This document shows positions 1 to 5,819 of a DNA stretch of 15,972 nt, in pieces (positions within the stretch are counted from its first letter, which is position 1; every line of letters begins with the position of its first letter). The DNA is from an uncultured Streptococcus sp. (GTDB taxonomy: Bacteria > Bacillota > Bacilli > Lactobacillales > Streptococcaceae): positions 1 through 15,972 of the forward strand of contig CAKPVT010000037.1 of NCBI GenBank assembly GCA_934196125.1. The letters are read 5' to 3'. The position numbers and the translations under genes are program-made. The notes under the pieces are model-generated. The model had not been told where the DNA came from. It ran no database searches and was given only the letters and a program-made list of their open reading frames with translations.

Positions 1-1
1 G

Positions 2-91
2 AAGGTGATGCGAGGGGAACGCTTCGAGGGCAAGAAGGCTTTTCTAACTCAAATTGAGCCCTTCTTTAACGAGTTTAAAAATAATTTCTAG
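2..91 (+). CDS. C-terminal end of an unrecognised protein (partial)
   Basis: An open frame enters from the left edge and ends at a TAG stop after 29 residues. It is rich in Lys, Phe and Glu and closes with FFNEFKNNF. The gene begins outside the window, so its length and domains are unknown, and I do not recognise the family. It is followed within about 60 bases by a hairpin whose U-tract lies on the other strand, and then by an insertion-sequence remnant. The frame may be chance, but the clean stop and the hairpin after it fit the end of a real gene. Confidence 0.4.
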   Translation, partial: KVMRGERFEGKKAFLTQIEPFFNEFKNNF

Positions 92-142
92 ATATTGAAA
101 ATATTATTTGGAGAGCACAAGGATATAGAATAATAGAGATGC

Positions 143-170
143 AAAAAAGCAGTTCATATCGAACTGCTTT
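143..170 (-). terminator. Hairpin with a U-tract on the minus strand
   Basis: A perfect 10-bp stem (AAAGCAGTTC at 146-155, GAACTGCTTT at 161-170) has a 5-base loop. Read on the minus strand it is followed by six Ts (143-148), the form of a factor-independent terminator. On the plus strand the stem is followed by CATAGAC, so it is a poor terminator for the gene ending at 91. No minus-strand gene directly feeds it in this window. Confidence 0.55.
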
Positions 171-179
171 CATAGACTA

Positions 180-688
180 CATATTATTGTCATCAGAAAA
201 CCACTAGCTGTGCTAGTGGTTCAGTGTAGCTTTCAGCGTGGTATAAAAAAATCCCCCTAAAATGATATGTTAGAAAAGGTTTCCCGACCACAAACTAATA
301 TACATAAGGAGGCCCCTGATGAAACAGGATAATAATAGTTTAGCACATACCACATGGAATTGTAAGTATCGTATTGTTTTCGCCCCAAAATACCGTCGAC
401 AAATTGTATATGGAAAATATAAGGCAAGTATCGGTCAGATTATACGTCAATTATGTGACCGTAAAGGAGTAGAGATTCATGAAGCAGAAGCGTGTAAAGA
501 TCATATTCATATGTTAGTGAGTATTCCACCAAAACTGAGTGTTTCATCCTTTATGGGCTATTTAAAAGGAAAAAGCAGTTTAATGATTTTTGATAGACAT
601 GCCAATCTAATAAAAGGGAGAAAACGAAGAAACATAAAAATAATGACAACTTTAGTCAGTTTGATTAGTAGGGTTTATCATCAAAAAT
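180..688 (+). mobile_element. Decayed IS200/IS605-type insertion sequence
   Basis: The stretch holds a subterminal hairpin (199-221), a leader of about 100 bases and a truncated Y1-type transposase gene. IS200/IS605 elements have hairpin ends rather than terminal inverted repeats and make no target duplication, so exact borders cannot be read directly. No second (right-end) hairpin belonging to the element is visible: the next stem, at 689-720, is better explained as the aspartate kinase terminator. The right end therefore appears lost, and the copy is probably immobile. Borders given are approximate. Confidence 0.6.
199..221 (+). repeat. Subterminal hairpin of the IS200-type left end
   Basis: A perfect 10-bp inverted repeat (AACCACTAGC at 199-208, GCTAGTGGTT at 212-221) closes on a TGT loop. 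It lies about 100 bases before the transposase start. Short imperfect palindromes near the end are what IS200/IS605 transposases bind as single-stranded DNA. No U-tract follows on either strand, so it is unlikely to be a terminator. Confidence 0.6.
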
Positions 689-690
689 AA
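319..690 (+). pseudogene. tnpA: Truncated IS200/IS605 family Y1 transposase
   Basis: The first ~97 residues match the IS200-type TnpA pattern: a TTWNCKYRIVFAPKYRR block at about 11-27 and the HUH motif in DHIHML at 61-66, with His62 and His64. Family members run to about 150 residues and carry the catalytic Tyr in a C-terminal helix. Here the match stops after DRHANL (92-97) and continues with 26 unrelated basic residues to a TAA at 688-690, for 123 residues in all. The expected tract after DRHANL, including the nucleophilic Tyr, is missing. The Lys/Arg-rich stretch that follows (KGRKRR) resembles the usual C-terminal tail, so an internal deletion of some 50 codons is my inference. A good ribosome site (AAGGAGG, 307-313) precedes the ATG. 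The product should be catalytically dead. Confidence 0.85.
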
Positions 691-720
691 AACTCTGAGA
701 CTTTATTGCCTCAGAGTTTT
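689..720 (-). terminator. Terminator of the aspartate kinase gene
   Basis: An 11-bp stem (AAAACTCTGAG at 689-699 with CTCAGAGTTTT at 710-720) and 10-base loop begin 11 bases after the aspartate kinase stop codon. On the minus strand it runs into TTTTATTTTTG, a good U-rich tail. It is close to symmetrical, so it could also stop plus-strand transcripts from the insertion-sequence remnant, whose TAA abuts the stem. Confidence 0.8.
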
Positions 721-730
721 GTGTGTAGAA

Positions 731-2092
731 TTATTTTTGTTCTTCTGTGAAGAAAGCATTATATAAAGCGCGGACGGCTTGTTTTTCTTGTTCTGTTTGG
801 GTTACAAACATGACAGAAACTTCACTTGAACCTTGAGAAATCATTTCAAGGTTGATGTGTTTATCTGAAAGAGCTTTGGTTGCTGTAGCAGTTACCCCGA
901 TATGGTTTTTCATGTCTTCACCAACAATCATGATGATTGAAAGATTGTGCTCGATATCAACTTCATCAACACCTAACTCTCGTGTGAGGTAAGAGATAAT
1001 TTCTTGTTCTTTGATTGGTGTTAATTCGCGTTCGTGGACGATAACTGACATATCGTCGATACCTGTTGGCATGTGTTCCCAACGGATATTGAGGTCTTCT
1101 AAAATTTGGAGGACTTTTCGACCAAATCCGACTTCGCGGTTCATGAGGTATTTAGACATGTTGATACTAGCGAAGTTATCATCTGCAGCGATACCGATGA
1201 CAGGAATTGTAGGTCCGCTGTGTTTTAAAGTAATACGTGTCCCTGGATGGTCAGGATTATTTGTATTTTTAATGACAAGTGGAATTTTACCACGATAGGC
1301 AGGAATCAACGCTTCGTCATGTAGGACAGAGAACCCTGCATAGGCAAGCTCACGCATTTCTCTGTATGTTAATTCTTTAATAGTGTAGGGTTTATGGACA
1401 ACGCCTGGGTGGGCTGCAAAAATACCATTAACATCAGTAAAGTTTTCATATAAATCAGCTTTGACACCAGCGGCAACGATAGAACCTGAAATATCTGATC
1501 CACCACGTGAGAAGGTACAAATTTGCCCATCGGTTGTTACACCAAAGAAGCCAGGGATAACAAGGACTTCTTCAGAATCACGTAATTCTTCAAGCTTGTC
1601 ATAACTTGATGGAAGAATACGAGCGTTTCCTGGCTCACTAGATACGATGATTCCAGCCTCTTTAGGGTGAATATAACGAGCAGCAATACCATTTTTACGG
1701 AAGTATTCCGCAACGAGTTTTGCGTTATTGTCCTCACCAGCTGCTAGGAAGGTATCATAAAGAAAATCATTTCCGTCGATAGGAAGAGTTGCAAGATTTG
1801 TAATGGCACCAGCAATTTTGCTCACGATAGAAGAGTTTAAACCGAGTTCTTCTGCCATGGCTTGATAACGATTGATAATCCATTCTTGCGCAGCAGTAAC
1901 GTCATCGCCGGCTGTATATGTTTTGTAGTATTTAATAAGGGCGTCTGTTACCTTGGTATCTTCAGCGTTACGCTTACCTGGGGCAGATACAACGACAAAG
2001 CGTCGTTCTGAGTCTGATTTAACAATGTTCAATACTTTTTTTAGTTGCTCAGCAGAAGCGAGCGAGCTACCACCAAATTTGATTACTTTCAT
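731..2092 (-). CDS. Aspartate kinase (EC 2.7.2.4)
   Basis: Phosphorylates L-aspartate with ATP, the committed step to lysine/diaminopimelate, threonine and methionine; cytosolic. The amino-acid kinase domain starts at once with KFGGSS (5-10), the ATP-binding signature, and has FSRGGSDISGS at 194-204 and the ENFTDVNGIF substrate region near 216-225. The C-terminal third (about 300-450) has the pattern of paired ACT domains, the usual site of feedback inhibition by lysine or threonine. Length, 453 residues, is normal for the monofunctional enzyme. I start at the ATG at 2092: it gives the conserved MKVIKFGGSS N-terminus and follows GGAGAAGTC; an ATG ten codons upstream has neither. It is transcribed from its own promoter, divergent from the HAD gene. 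Streptococcal names vary (lysC, thrA), so no symbol is given. Confidence 0.93.
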   Translation of the reverse strand: MKVIKFGGSSLASAEQLKKVLNIVKSDSERRFVVVSAPGKRNAEDTKVTDALIKYYKTYTAGDDVTAAQEWIINRYQAMAEELGLNSSIVSKIAGAITNLATLPIDGNDFLYDTFLAAGEDNNAKLVAEYFRKNGIAARYIHPKEAGIIVSSEPGNARILPSSYDKLEELRDSEEVLVIPGFFGVTTDGQICTFSRGGSDISGSIVAAGVKADLYENFTDVNGIFAAHPGVVHKPYTIKELTYREMRELAYAGFSVLHDEALIPAYRGKIPLVIKNTNNPDHPGTRITLKHSGPTIPVIGIAADDNFASINMSKYLMNREVGFGRKVLQILEDLNIRWEHMPTGIDDMSVIVHERELTPIKEQEIISYLTRELGVDEVDIEHNLSIIMIVGEDMKNHIGVTATATKALSDKHINLEMISQGSSEVSVMFVTQTEQEKQAVRALYNAFFTEEQK

Positions 2093-2121
2093 GACTTCTC
2101 CAAAACTTAAATTTGTAAACA

Positions 2122-2150
2122 ATTATAGCAAAATTCTGAAAATTTGTCAG
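2122..2150 (-). promoter_or_regulatory. Promoter of aspartate kinase
   Basis: Read on the minus strand: -35 CTGACA (2145-2150), a 17-base spacer ending in TGC, and -10 TATAAT (2122-2127). This is a near-consensus sigma-A promoter with an extended -10. The leader would be only about 23 bases, too short for a riboswitch, so feedback is more likely at the enzyme. Confidence 0.8.
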
Positions 2151-2173
2151 TAGTTTTTAAAAGAAAAAGATAG

Positions 2174-2179
2174 TATAAT
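2174..2179 (+). promoter_or_regulatory. -10 box placing transcription start at the HAD start codon
   Basis: A perfect TATAAT ends six bases before the ATG at 2186. The start site expected about 7 bases after a -10 box coincides with the A of the start codon, which would make the mRNA leaderless. No good -35 hexamer is visible at 16-18 bases upstream (TAGTTT at 17). Confidence 0.5.
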
Positions 2180-2185
2180 AGAGGA

Positions 2186-2833
2186 ATGGAAAATTTTAAT
2201 GCTATTATTTTTGATATGGACGGTGTATTATTTGATACAGAGACTTTTTATTATCATAGACGTGAAAAATTTTTAGCTGAAAAAGGAATTGGTATCAAGC
2301 ATTTACCACCTAGTTTTTTTATCGGTGGAAACATGAAACAAATTTGGCGAGATATTTTACGTGATGATTATGAGAATTGGGATATTCACCAATTGCAAGA
2401 AGAATATACAATCTATAAGCATAATCACCCACTTCCTTATAAGGATTTAATTTTTCCAGATACTTTTGAAGTGATTAAGAAGTTTTATGATAATGGTTAT
2501 CGTTTGGGCTTAGCATCAAGTTCAACAAAACATGATATTTTAAAGGCTTTAGACGATACAAAGATGAGAGCGTATTTCTCAGTTATTTTATCGGGGGAAG
2601 AATTTCCAAAAGGAAAACCTCATCCAGCTATTTATCAGGAAGCTGCTCGGCAATTAGGAACGAATCATGATAATATTTTGGTTGTTGAGGACAGTGAAAA
2701 AGGTATTCAAGCAGGTGTTTCTGCTGACTTGCAAGTTTGGGCAATTGAAGATAAGTTATTTGGAATGAACCAAAGCAAGGCAAATCGCTTGGTTAACAAT
2801 TTGACGCAGATTTTTGAAGAACTTGTTGATTAA
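2186..2833 (+). CDS. HAD-superfamily hydrolase (beta-phosphoglucomutase-like, subfamily IA)
   Basis: A 215-residue phosphatase or phosphomutase-type protein. Motif I is FDMDGVLFD with nucleophile Asp10 and acid/base Asp12. A helical cap spans about residues 18-85. Motif II is the Ser run at 111-113 (SSST), motif III Lys144 in GKPHP, and motif IV Glu168-Asp169 in VEDSEKG. All catalytic residues are present, so it should be an active Mg-dependent enzyme, probably on a small phosphorylated metabolite; the substrate cannot be told from sequence. Start choice: a TAG stop lies in frame at 2171-2173 with no start codon between, and the next Met (in DMDGV) would cut into motif I, so the ATG at 2186 is forced. 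AGAGGA directly abuts the ATG, too close to act as a normal ribosome site. A terminator follows. Confidence 0.88.
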   Translation: MENFNAIIFDMDGVLFDTETFYYHRREKFLAEKGIGIKHLPPSFFIGGNMKQIWRDILRDDYENWDIHQLQEEYTIYKHNHPLPYKDLIFPDTFEVIKKFYDNGYRLGLASSSTKHDILKALDDTKMRAYFSVILSGEEFPKGKPHPAIYQEAARQLGTNHDNILVVEDSEKGIQAGVSADLQVWAIEDKLFGMNQSKANRLVNNLTQIFEELVD

Positions 2834-2847
2834 AGTAAGAAAGGCGA

Positions 2848-2887
2848 GGAAAGGTAGCCGAAATTATCGCTAGTTTTCCATTTTTTT
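2848..2887 (+). terminator. Terminator of the HAD hydrolase gene
   Basis: An 11-base stem (GGAAAGGTAGC at 2848-2858 with GCTAGTTTTCC at 2869-2879, one mismatch and one G-U pair) has a 10-base loop and is followed by ATTTTTTT. It begins 14 bases after the stop codon and separates the HAD gene from the fatty-acid locus. Confidence 0.8.
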
Positions 2888-2953
2888 ATTACAATCATTT
2901 GATTCTTGAATTATTTATATATCAAATTATTTTTGTGAAAAAGCAGTTTTTAC

Positions 2954-2983
2954 TTGATAAAAAAAGAAATAATATGCTAAAAT
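2954..2983 (+). promoter_or_regulatory. Promoter of fabM
   Basis: -35 TTGATA (2954-2959), an 18-base spacer ending in TGC, and -10 TAAAAT (2978-2983) form an extended -10 promoter. The start of transcription should fall near 2990, giving a leader of about 55 bases that begins with the FabT-like palindrome. Confidence 0.7.
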
Positions 2984-2993
2984 AGCACTGGCT

Positions 2994-3018
2994 AAATAGT
3001 TAAATTATCAAACTATTT
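2994..3018 (+). promoter_or_regulatory. FabT-box-like operator before fabM
   Basis: The arms AAATAGTT (2994-3001) and AACTATTT (3011-3018) are a perfect inverted repeat around a 9-base centre. The right half, TCAAACTAT, matches the streptococcal FabT half site; the left half has TTAAA where TTTGA is expected. It lies just after the predicted transcription start. The same 21-base frame occurs before fabK. Confidence 0.6.
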
Positions 3019-3044
3019 TTGTCCTATTTATTGGAGGTAAATAG

Positions 3045-3833
3045 ATGTCTTTTAATAATGTTATTTATGAAAAGGGCGAAGTGGCAACTTTAACCTTGAA
3101 TCGTCCTGATATTTCAAACGGCTTTAATATCCCGGCATGTCAAGAGATTCTTGAAGTTTTAGATAACGTTAAATCAGATGATTCTGTCAAGATTTTGGTT
3201 ATTAAGGCAGTTGGAAAAGTTTTTTCAATTGGCGGTGATTTGGCAGAAATGCAACGTGCCGTAGAATCTGACAATGTTGAATCATTGGTTGAAATTGCTA
3301 GTTTGGTTAATAAAATTTCATTTGCAATGAAAAAATTGTCAAAGCCAGTTATTATGAGTGTGGATGGTGCGGTTGCGGGAGCAGCTGCAAATATGGCTGT
3401 CGCTGCAGATTTTGTTGTTGCTAGTGAAAAAGCTAAATTCATTCAAGCTTTTGTTGGTGTAGGTCTTGCGCCAGATGCTGGAGGCCTTTTCTTAATGAGC
3501 CGTGCGATTGGTACAACTCGTGCTATTCAATTGGCAATGACTGGAGAAGGTTTAAATGCCCAAAAAGCGCTTGAATATGGCATTGTTTACCGACTGTGCG
3601 AGTCTGAAAAGCTTGAACGAACAACAAATCAACTCACAAAACGTTTGCTACGAGGATCAGCAAATTCTTACCGTGCGATTAAAGAAATGTCATGGAAGGC
3701 ATCTTTTGAAGGCTGGGAAGATTATACGTCACTTGAATTGCAACTTCAAGAAGAACTAGCATTTAAGGAAGATTTTAAAGAGGGCATCCGTGCTTTTGCT
3801 GAAAAACGTCGTCCAAAATTTTCAGGAAAGTAA
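3045..3833 (+). CDS. fabM: trans-2,cis-3-decenoyl-ACP isomerase
   Basis: A crotonase-fold protein of 262 residues, the usual FabM length. FabM converts trans-2-decenoyl-ACP to the cis-3 isomer, diverting the C10 intermediate into unsaturated fatty acids; streptococci use it in place of FabA. The oxyanion-hole segments are visible as FSIGGDL at 60-66 and AGAAANMAVAADF at 111-123, within the enoyl-CoA hydratase/isomerase domain (about 5-200). Identity as FabM rather than a beta-oxidation hydratase rests mainly on its place directly before fabT and the FAS II genes, which is the conserved streptococcal arrangement. GGAGG at 3032-3036 gives a good ribosome site. It has its own promoter and an operator-like palindrome. 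No strong terminator separates it from fabT, so some read-through is likely. Confidence 0.92.
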   Translation: MSFNNVIYEKGEVATLTLNRPDISNGFNIPACQEILEVLDNVKSDDSVKILVIKAVGKVFSIGGDLAEMQRAVESDNVESLVEIASLVNKISFAMKKLSKPVIMSVDGAVAGAAANMAVAADFVVASEKAKFIQAFVGVGLAPDAGGLFLMSRAIGTTRAIQLAMTGEGLNAQKALEYGIVYRLCESEKLERTTNQLTKRLLRGSANSYRAIKEMSWKASFEGWEDYTSLELQLQEELAFKEDFKEGIRAFAEKRRPKFSGK

Positions 3834-3886
3834 TGTAAGAAGATGATTCGATTTTTAAATTATTGAATGGAAGAATCTTAAATATC

Positions 3887-3915
3887 TTGCAAAATGTTTT
3901 GATGTTTGATATACT
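3887..3915 (+). promoter_or_regulatory. Promoter of fabT
   Basis: -35 TTGCAA (3887-3892), a 17-base spacer ending in TGA, and -10 TATACT (3910-3915) form an extended -10 promoter. The FabT palindrome begins inside the -10 box. Confidence 0.8.
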
Positions 3916-3929
3916 TTGACTGTCAAAGT
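3913..3929 (+). promoter_or_regulatory. FabT operator overlapping the fabT -10 box
   Basis: A perfect 17-base palindrome: ACTTTGA (3913-3919), CTG, TCAAAGT (3923-3929). It matches the known FabT box core TTTGA-N3-TCAAA. Its overlap with the -10 element implies direct occlusion of RNA polymerase and hence autorepression of fabT, and of the genes it reads into. Confidence 0.88.
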
Positions 3930-3948
3930 TTATTTAGGAGGTGAAATC

Positions 3949-4383
3949 TTGGATTATAATAGAATCAATGAATACCTTGTTGATATTTTTAACCGTGTTC
4001 AAGTCATTGAAGAGACAAGTCTAAGAACAAGTCAGTTCAATGATGTTTCATTAAAAGAAATGCATACCATTGAGATTATTGGTAAAAATTCTAATGTTAC
4101 TCCAAGTGATATTGCTCGTGAGTTGATGTTAACGCTCGGAACAATAACCACTAGCCTGAATAAACTTGAGGCAAAAGGTTATATTGAAAGACGACGTTCA
4201 AAATTGGACCGCCGTGTTGTTCACTTAACTTTGACAAAAAAAGGAAGATTACTAGACAGACTTCATCATAAATTCCACAAAAATATGGTTATCCATATTG
4301 CGGAAGATATGAATGAAGAGGAATTTGAAGCCTTGGCTCAAGGGTTGAAGAATCTTCATAAGTTTCTTGAGGAGTTAATGTAA
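3949..4383 (+). CDS. fabT: MarR-family repressor of fatty-acid synthesis
   Basis: A 144-residue winged-helix regulator. FabT represses the FAS II genes and its DNA binding is strengthened by long-chain acyl-ACP, linking the pathway to exogenous fatty acid. The winged helix spans about 35-100; the recognition helix region is LGTITTSLNKLEAKG (63-77) and the wing is RRRSKLDRR (81-89), the typical MarR DxRxx pattern. I choose the TTG at 3949: it follows AGGAGGTG (3936-3943) at normal spacing and gives the FabT N-terminus (M)DYNRINEYL. An upstream in-frame TTG at 3916 lies inside the operator and has no ribosome site. The ribosome site for fabH is inside the end of this gene, so the two are co-translated. 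Confidence 0.94.
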   Translation: MDYNRINEYLVDIFNRVQVIEETSLRTSQFNDVSLKEMHTIEIIGKNSNVTPSDIARELMLTLGTITTSLNKLEAKGYIERRRSKLDRRVVHLTLTKKGRLLDRLHHKFHKNMVIHIAEDMNEEEFEALAQGLKNLHKFLEELM

Positions 4384-4385
4384 TA

Positions 4386-5360
4386 ATGGTATTTGCAAGA
4401 ATTGCTCAGGCAGCAGCCTATGCCCCTGAACAAGTGATTACAAACGATGATTTGTCGAAAATTATGGATACTAGTGATGAATGGATTTCATCGCGTACTG
4501 GTATCAAAAGACGACACATCACTCGAAATGAAACAACTAGTGATTTAGGGACACAAGTTGCCAAGCAACTGATTTCTAAAGCTGGTTTATCGGCTGAGGA
4601 TATTGACTTTATCATTGTTGCAACGATAACCCCTGATAGTTTAATGCCTTCTACGGCAGCATGTATTCAAGCGAATGTTGGTGCGGTTAATGCCTTTGCA
4701 ATGGATTTGACGGCAGCATGTAGTGGTTTTGTATTTGCTTCGGCAACTGCGGATAAATTCATCCAGTCAGGTATGTACAAAAAAGGAATTGTGATTGGCG
4801 CTGAGACTTTGTCAAAAACGTTAGACTGGTCTGAACGTAGTAGTTCGGTTTTGTTTGGCGATGGTGCTGGTGGTGTTTTGATTGAGGCTTCTGAAACAAA
4901 ACATTTCTTAGCCGAATCACTCCATACAGACGGCAGTCGTGGGCTTAGTTTAACTTCAGGGAAAGTTGGCTTGTCTTCACCATTTTCAGAAGAAGAAACT
5001 GATGATAAATTCTTAAAAATGGATGGTAGAGCAATTTTTGATTTTGCAATCCGTGACGTTTCTAAGAGTATCAAGGCTTTAATTGAAGCTTCTGATGTGG
5101 CAGCTGAAGATTTGGATTATTTGTTTTTACACCAAGCTAATATCCGTATTTTAGATAAAATTGCTAAAAAAATTGGTGTTGATGTAGATAAACTTCCAGC
5201 TAACATGATGGAATATGGAAATACCAGTGCAGCAAGTATTCCGATTCTTTTATCTGAGTATGTTGATAAAGGATGCATTAAATTAGATGGTTCACAAACA
5301 GTTCTTTTCTCTGCTTTTGGTGGAGGTTTGACATGGGGCGGTCTAATTGTTAAAATTTAG
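4386..5360 (+). CDS. fabH: beta-ketoacyl-ACP synthase III
   Basis: Starts each acyl chain by condensing an acyl-CoA primer with malonyl-ACP; cytosolic FAS II. The 324 residues carry the complete Cys-His-Asn triad: Cys112 in AACSGF, His249 in FLHQAN and Asn279 in EYGNTSAAS. The thiolase-fold C-terminus ends with FGGGLTWGG. The ATG follows the fabT stop by only two bases, and its ribosome site (GAGGAG, 4369-4374) lies within fabT, so translation is coupled. Length and motifs are typical of streptococcal FabH. Confidence 0.96.
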   Translation: MVFARIAQAAAYAPEQVITNDDLSKIMDTSDEWISSRTGIKRRHITRNETTSDLGTQVAKQLISKAGLSAEDIDFIIVATITPDSLMPSTAACIQANVGAVNAFAMDLTAACSGFVFASATADKFIQSGMYKKGIVIGAETLSKTLDWSERSSSVLFGDGAGGVLIEASETKHFLAESLHTDGSRGLSLTSGKVGLSSPFSEEETDDKFLKMDGRAIFDFAIRDVSKSIKALIEASDVAAEDLDYLFLHQANIRILDKIAKKIGVDVDKLPANMMEYGNTSAASIPILLSEYVDKGCIKLDGSQTVLFSAFGGGLTWGGLIVKI

Positions 5361-5368
5361 TTATAAAA

Positions 5369-5397
5369 CTTGTGTATAAGCACAAGATAAAATTTTT
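5369..5397 (+). terminator. Possible attenuator between fabH and acpP
   Basis: A 6-bp stem (CTTGTG at 5369-5374 with CACAAG at 5381-5386), extendable by one G-U pair, is followed after six A/T bases by TTTTT (5393-5397). The stem is short and weak. It could act as a partial terminator or RNA-processing site that sets acpP levels apart from fabH. Confidence 0.35.
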
Positions 5398-5423
5398 ATT
5401 TATATTTATAAGGAGAAATAAAC

Positions 5424-5648
5424 ATGGTAGTATTTGAAAAAGTACAAGAAATTATCGTTGAAGAACTTGGTAAAGAGACAGATGAAGTAAAATTGGAAAC
5501 TACTTTCGATGAACTTGATGCTGATTCGCTTGATGTTTTCCAAGTTATTTCAGAAATCGAAGATGAATTCGACATCCAAATTGAAACTGAAGAAGGTCTT
5601 AATACTGTAGGTGACTTGGTTGCTTACGTTGAAGAAAAAACAAAATAA
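5424..5648 (+). CDS. acpP: Acyl carrier protein
   Basis: A 74-residue acidic four-helix protein that carries acyl intermediates on 4'-phosphopantetheine between the FAS II enzymes. The attachment site is Ser35 in LDADSLDVF, with the usual DSL motif and an acidic helix II after it (EIEDEFDI). Length is normal. AAGGAG at 5410-5415 is a good ribosome site. Hairpins lie both before and after the gene, and the FabT box before fabK begins about 110 bases further on, so acpP sits at a likely break between transcription units. Confidence 0.96.
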   Translation: MVVFEKVQEIIVEELGKETDEVKLETTFDELDADSLDVFQVISEIEDEFDIQIETEEGLNTVGDLVAYVEEKTK

Positions 5649-5657
5649 TAGCATGGC

Positions 5658-5684
5658 TGGAGTTGGTGCTAAAAACTAACTCCA
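5658..5684 (+). other. Hairpin after acpP
   Basis: A 9-base stem (TGGAGTTGG at 5658-5666 with CTAACTCCA at 5676-5684, one G-U pair) has a 9-base loop, 10 bases after the acpP stop. What follows (CTATATTTAG) is not a proper U-tract. A processing or mRNA-stabilising role is as likely as termination. Confidence 0.4.
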
Positions 5685-5761
5685 CTATATTTAGTAGGAA
5701 GGGTTGTGGGATATGTAACTAAGACATTAGTGCTTATCTTACTCCCTCTCTTCTTATTATG

Positions 5762-5782
5762 ATAGTTTGACTATCAAATTAT
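5762..5782 (+). promoter_or_regulatory. FabT operator before fabK
   Basis: ATAGTTTGA (5762-5770), CTA, TCAAATTAT (5774-5782): an inverted repeat with one mismatched pair, almost the same as the FabT box described before pneumococcal fabK. A poor -10 candidate (TATGAT, 5758-5763) overlaps it; I see no convincing -35. It should control fabK and the genes after it. Confidence 0.85.
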
Positions 5783-5788
5783 TGTTTT

Positions 5789-5819
5789 ATAAAGACTAAG
5801 AAGGTTTAATATGAAAACA
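5789..5819 (+). repeat. Direct repeat at the fabK start, copy 1
   Basis: This 31-base stretch covers the leader end and first codons of fabK. It matches 25 of 31 bases with 6770-6800, just after the fabK stop, without gaps. Shared blocks are ATAAAGACTAA, AA, TTTAATAT and AAA. Confidence 0.6.

Noticed and set aside
3840..3880. Possible terminator between fabM and fabT
   Set aside because: The arms AAGAT-ATTC and GAAT-ATCTT pair only in two short broken blocks and no U-tract follows.
3916..3948. An earlier TTG start for fabT
   Set aside because: It lies in the FabT operator, before or at the expected transcription start, and lacks a ribosome site; the TTG at 3949 has a strong one and gives the conserved N-terminus.
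4667..5074. A 135-codon minus-strand frame opposite fabH
   Set aside because: Fully inside fabH, no family resemblance, no promoter or ribosome site.
5685..5760. A strong promoter before fabK
   Set aside because: Only a poor -10 (TATGAT or TATTAT) is visible and no -35 at the right distance; the FabT box is clear but the promoter itself is not.
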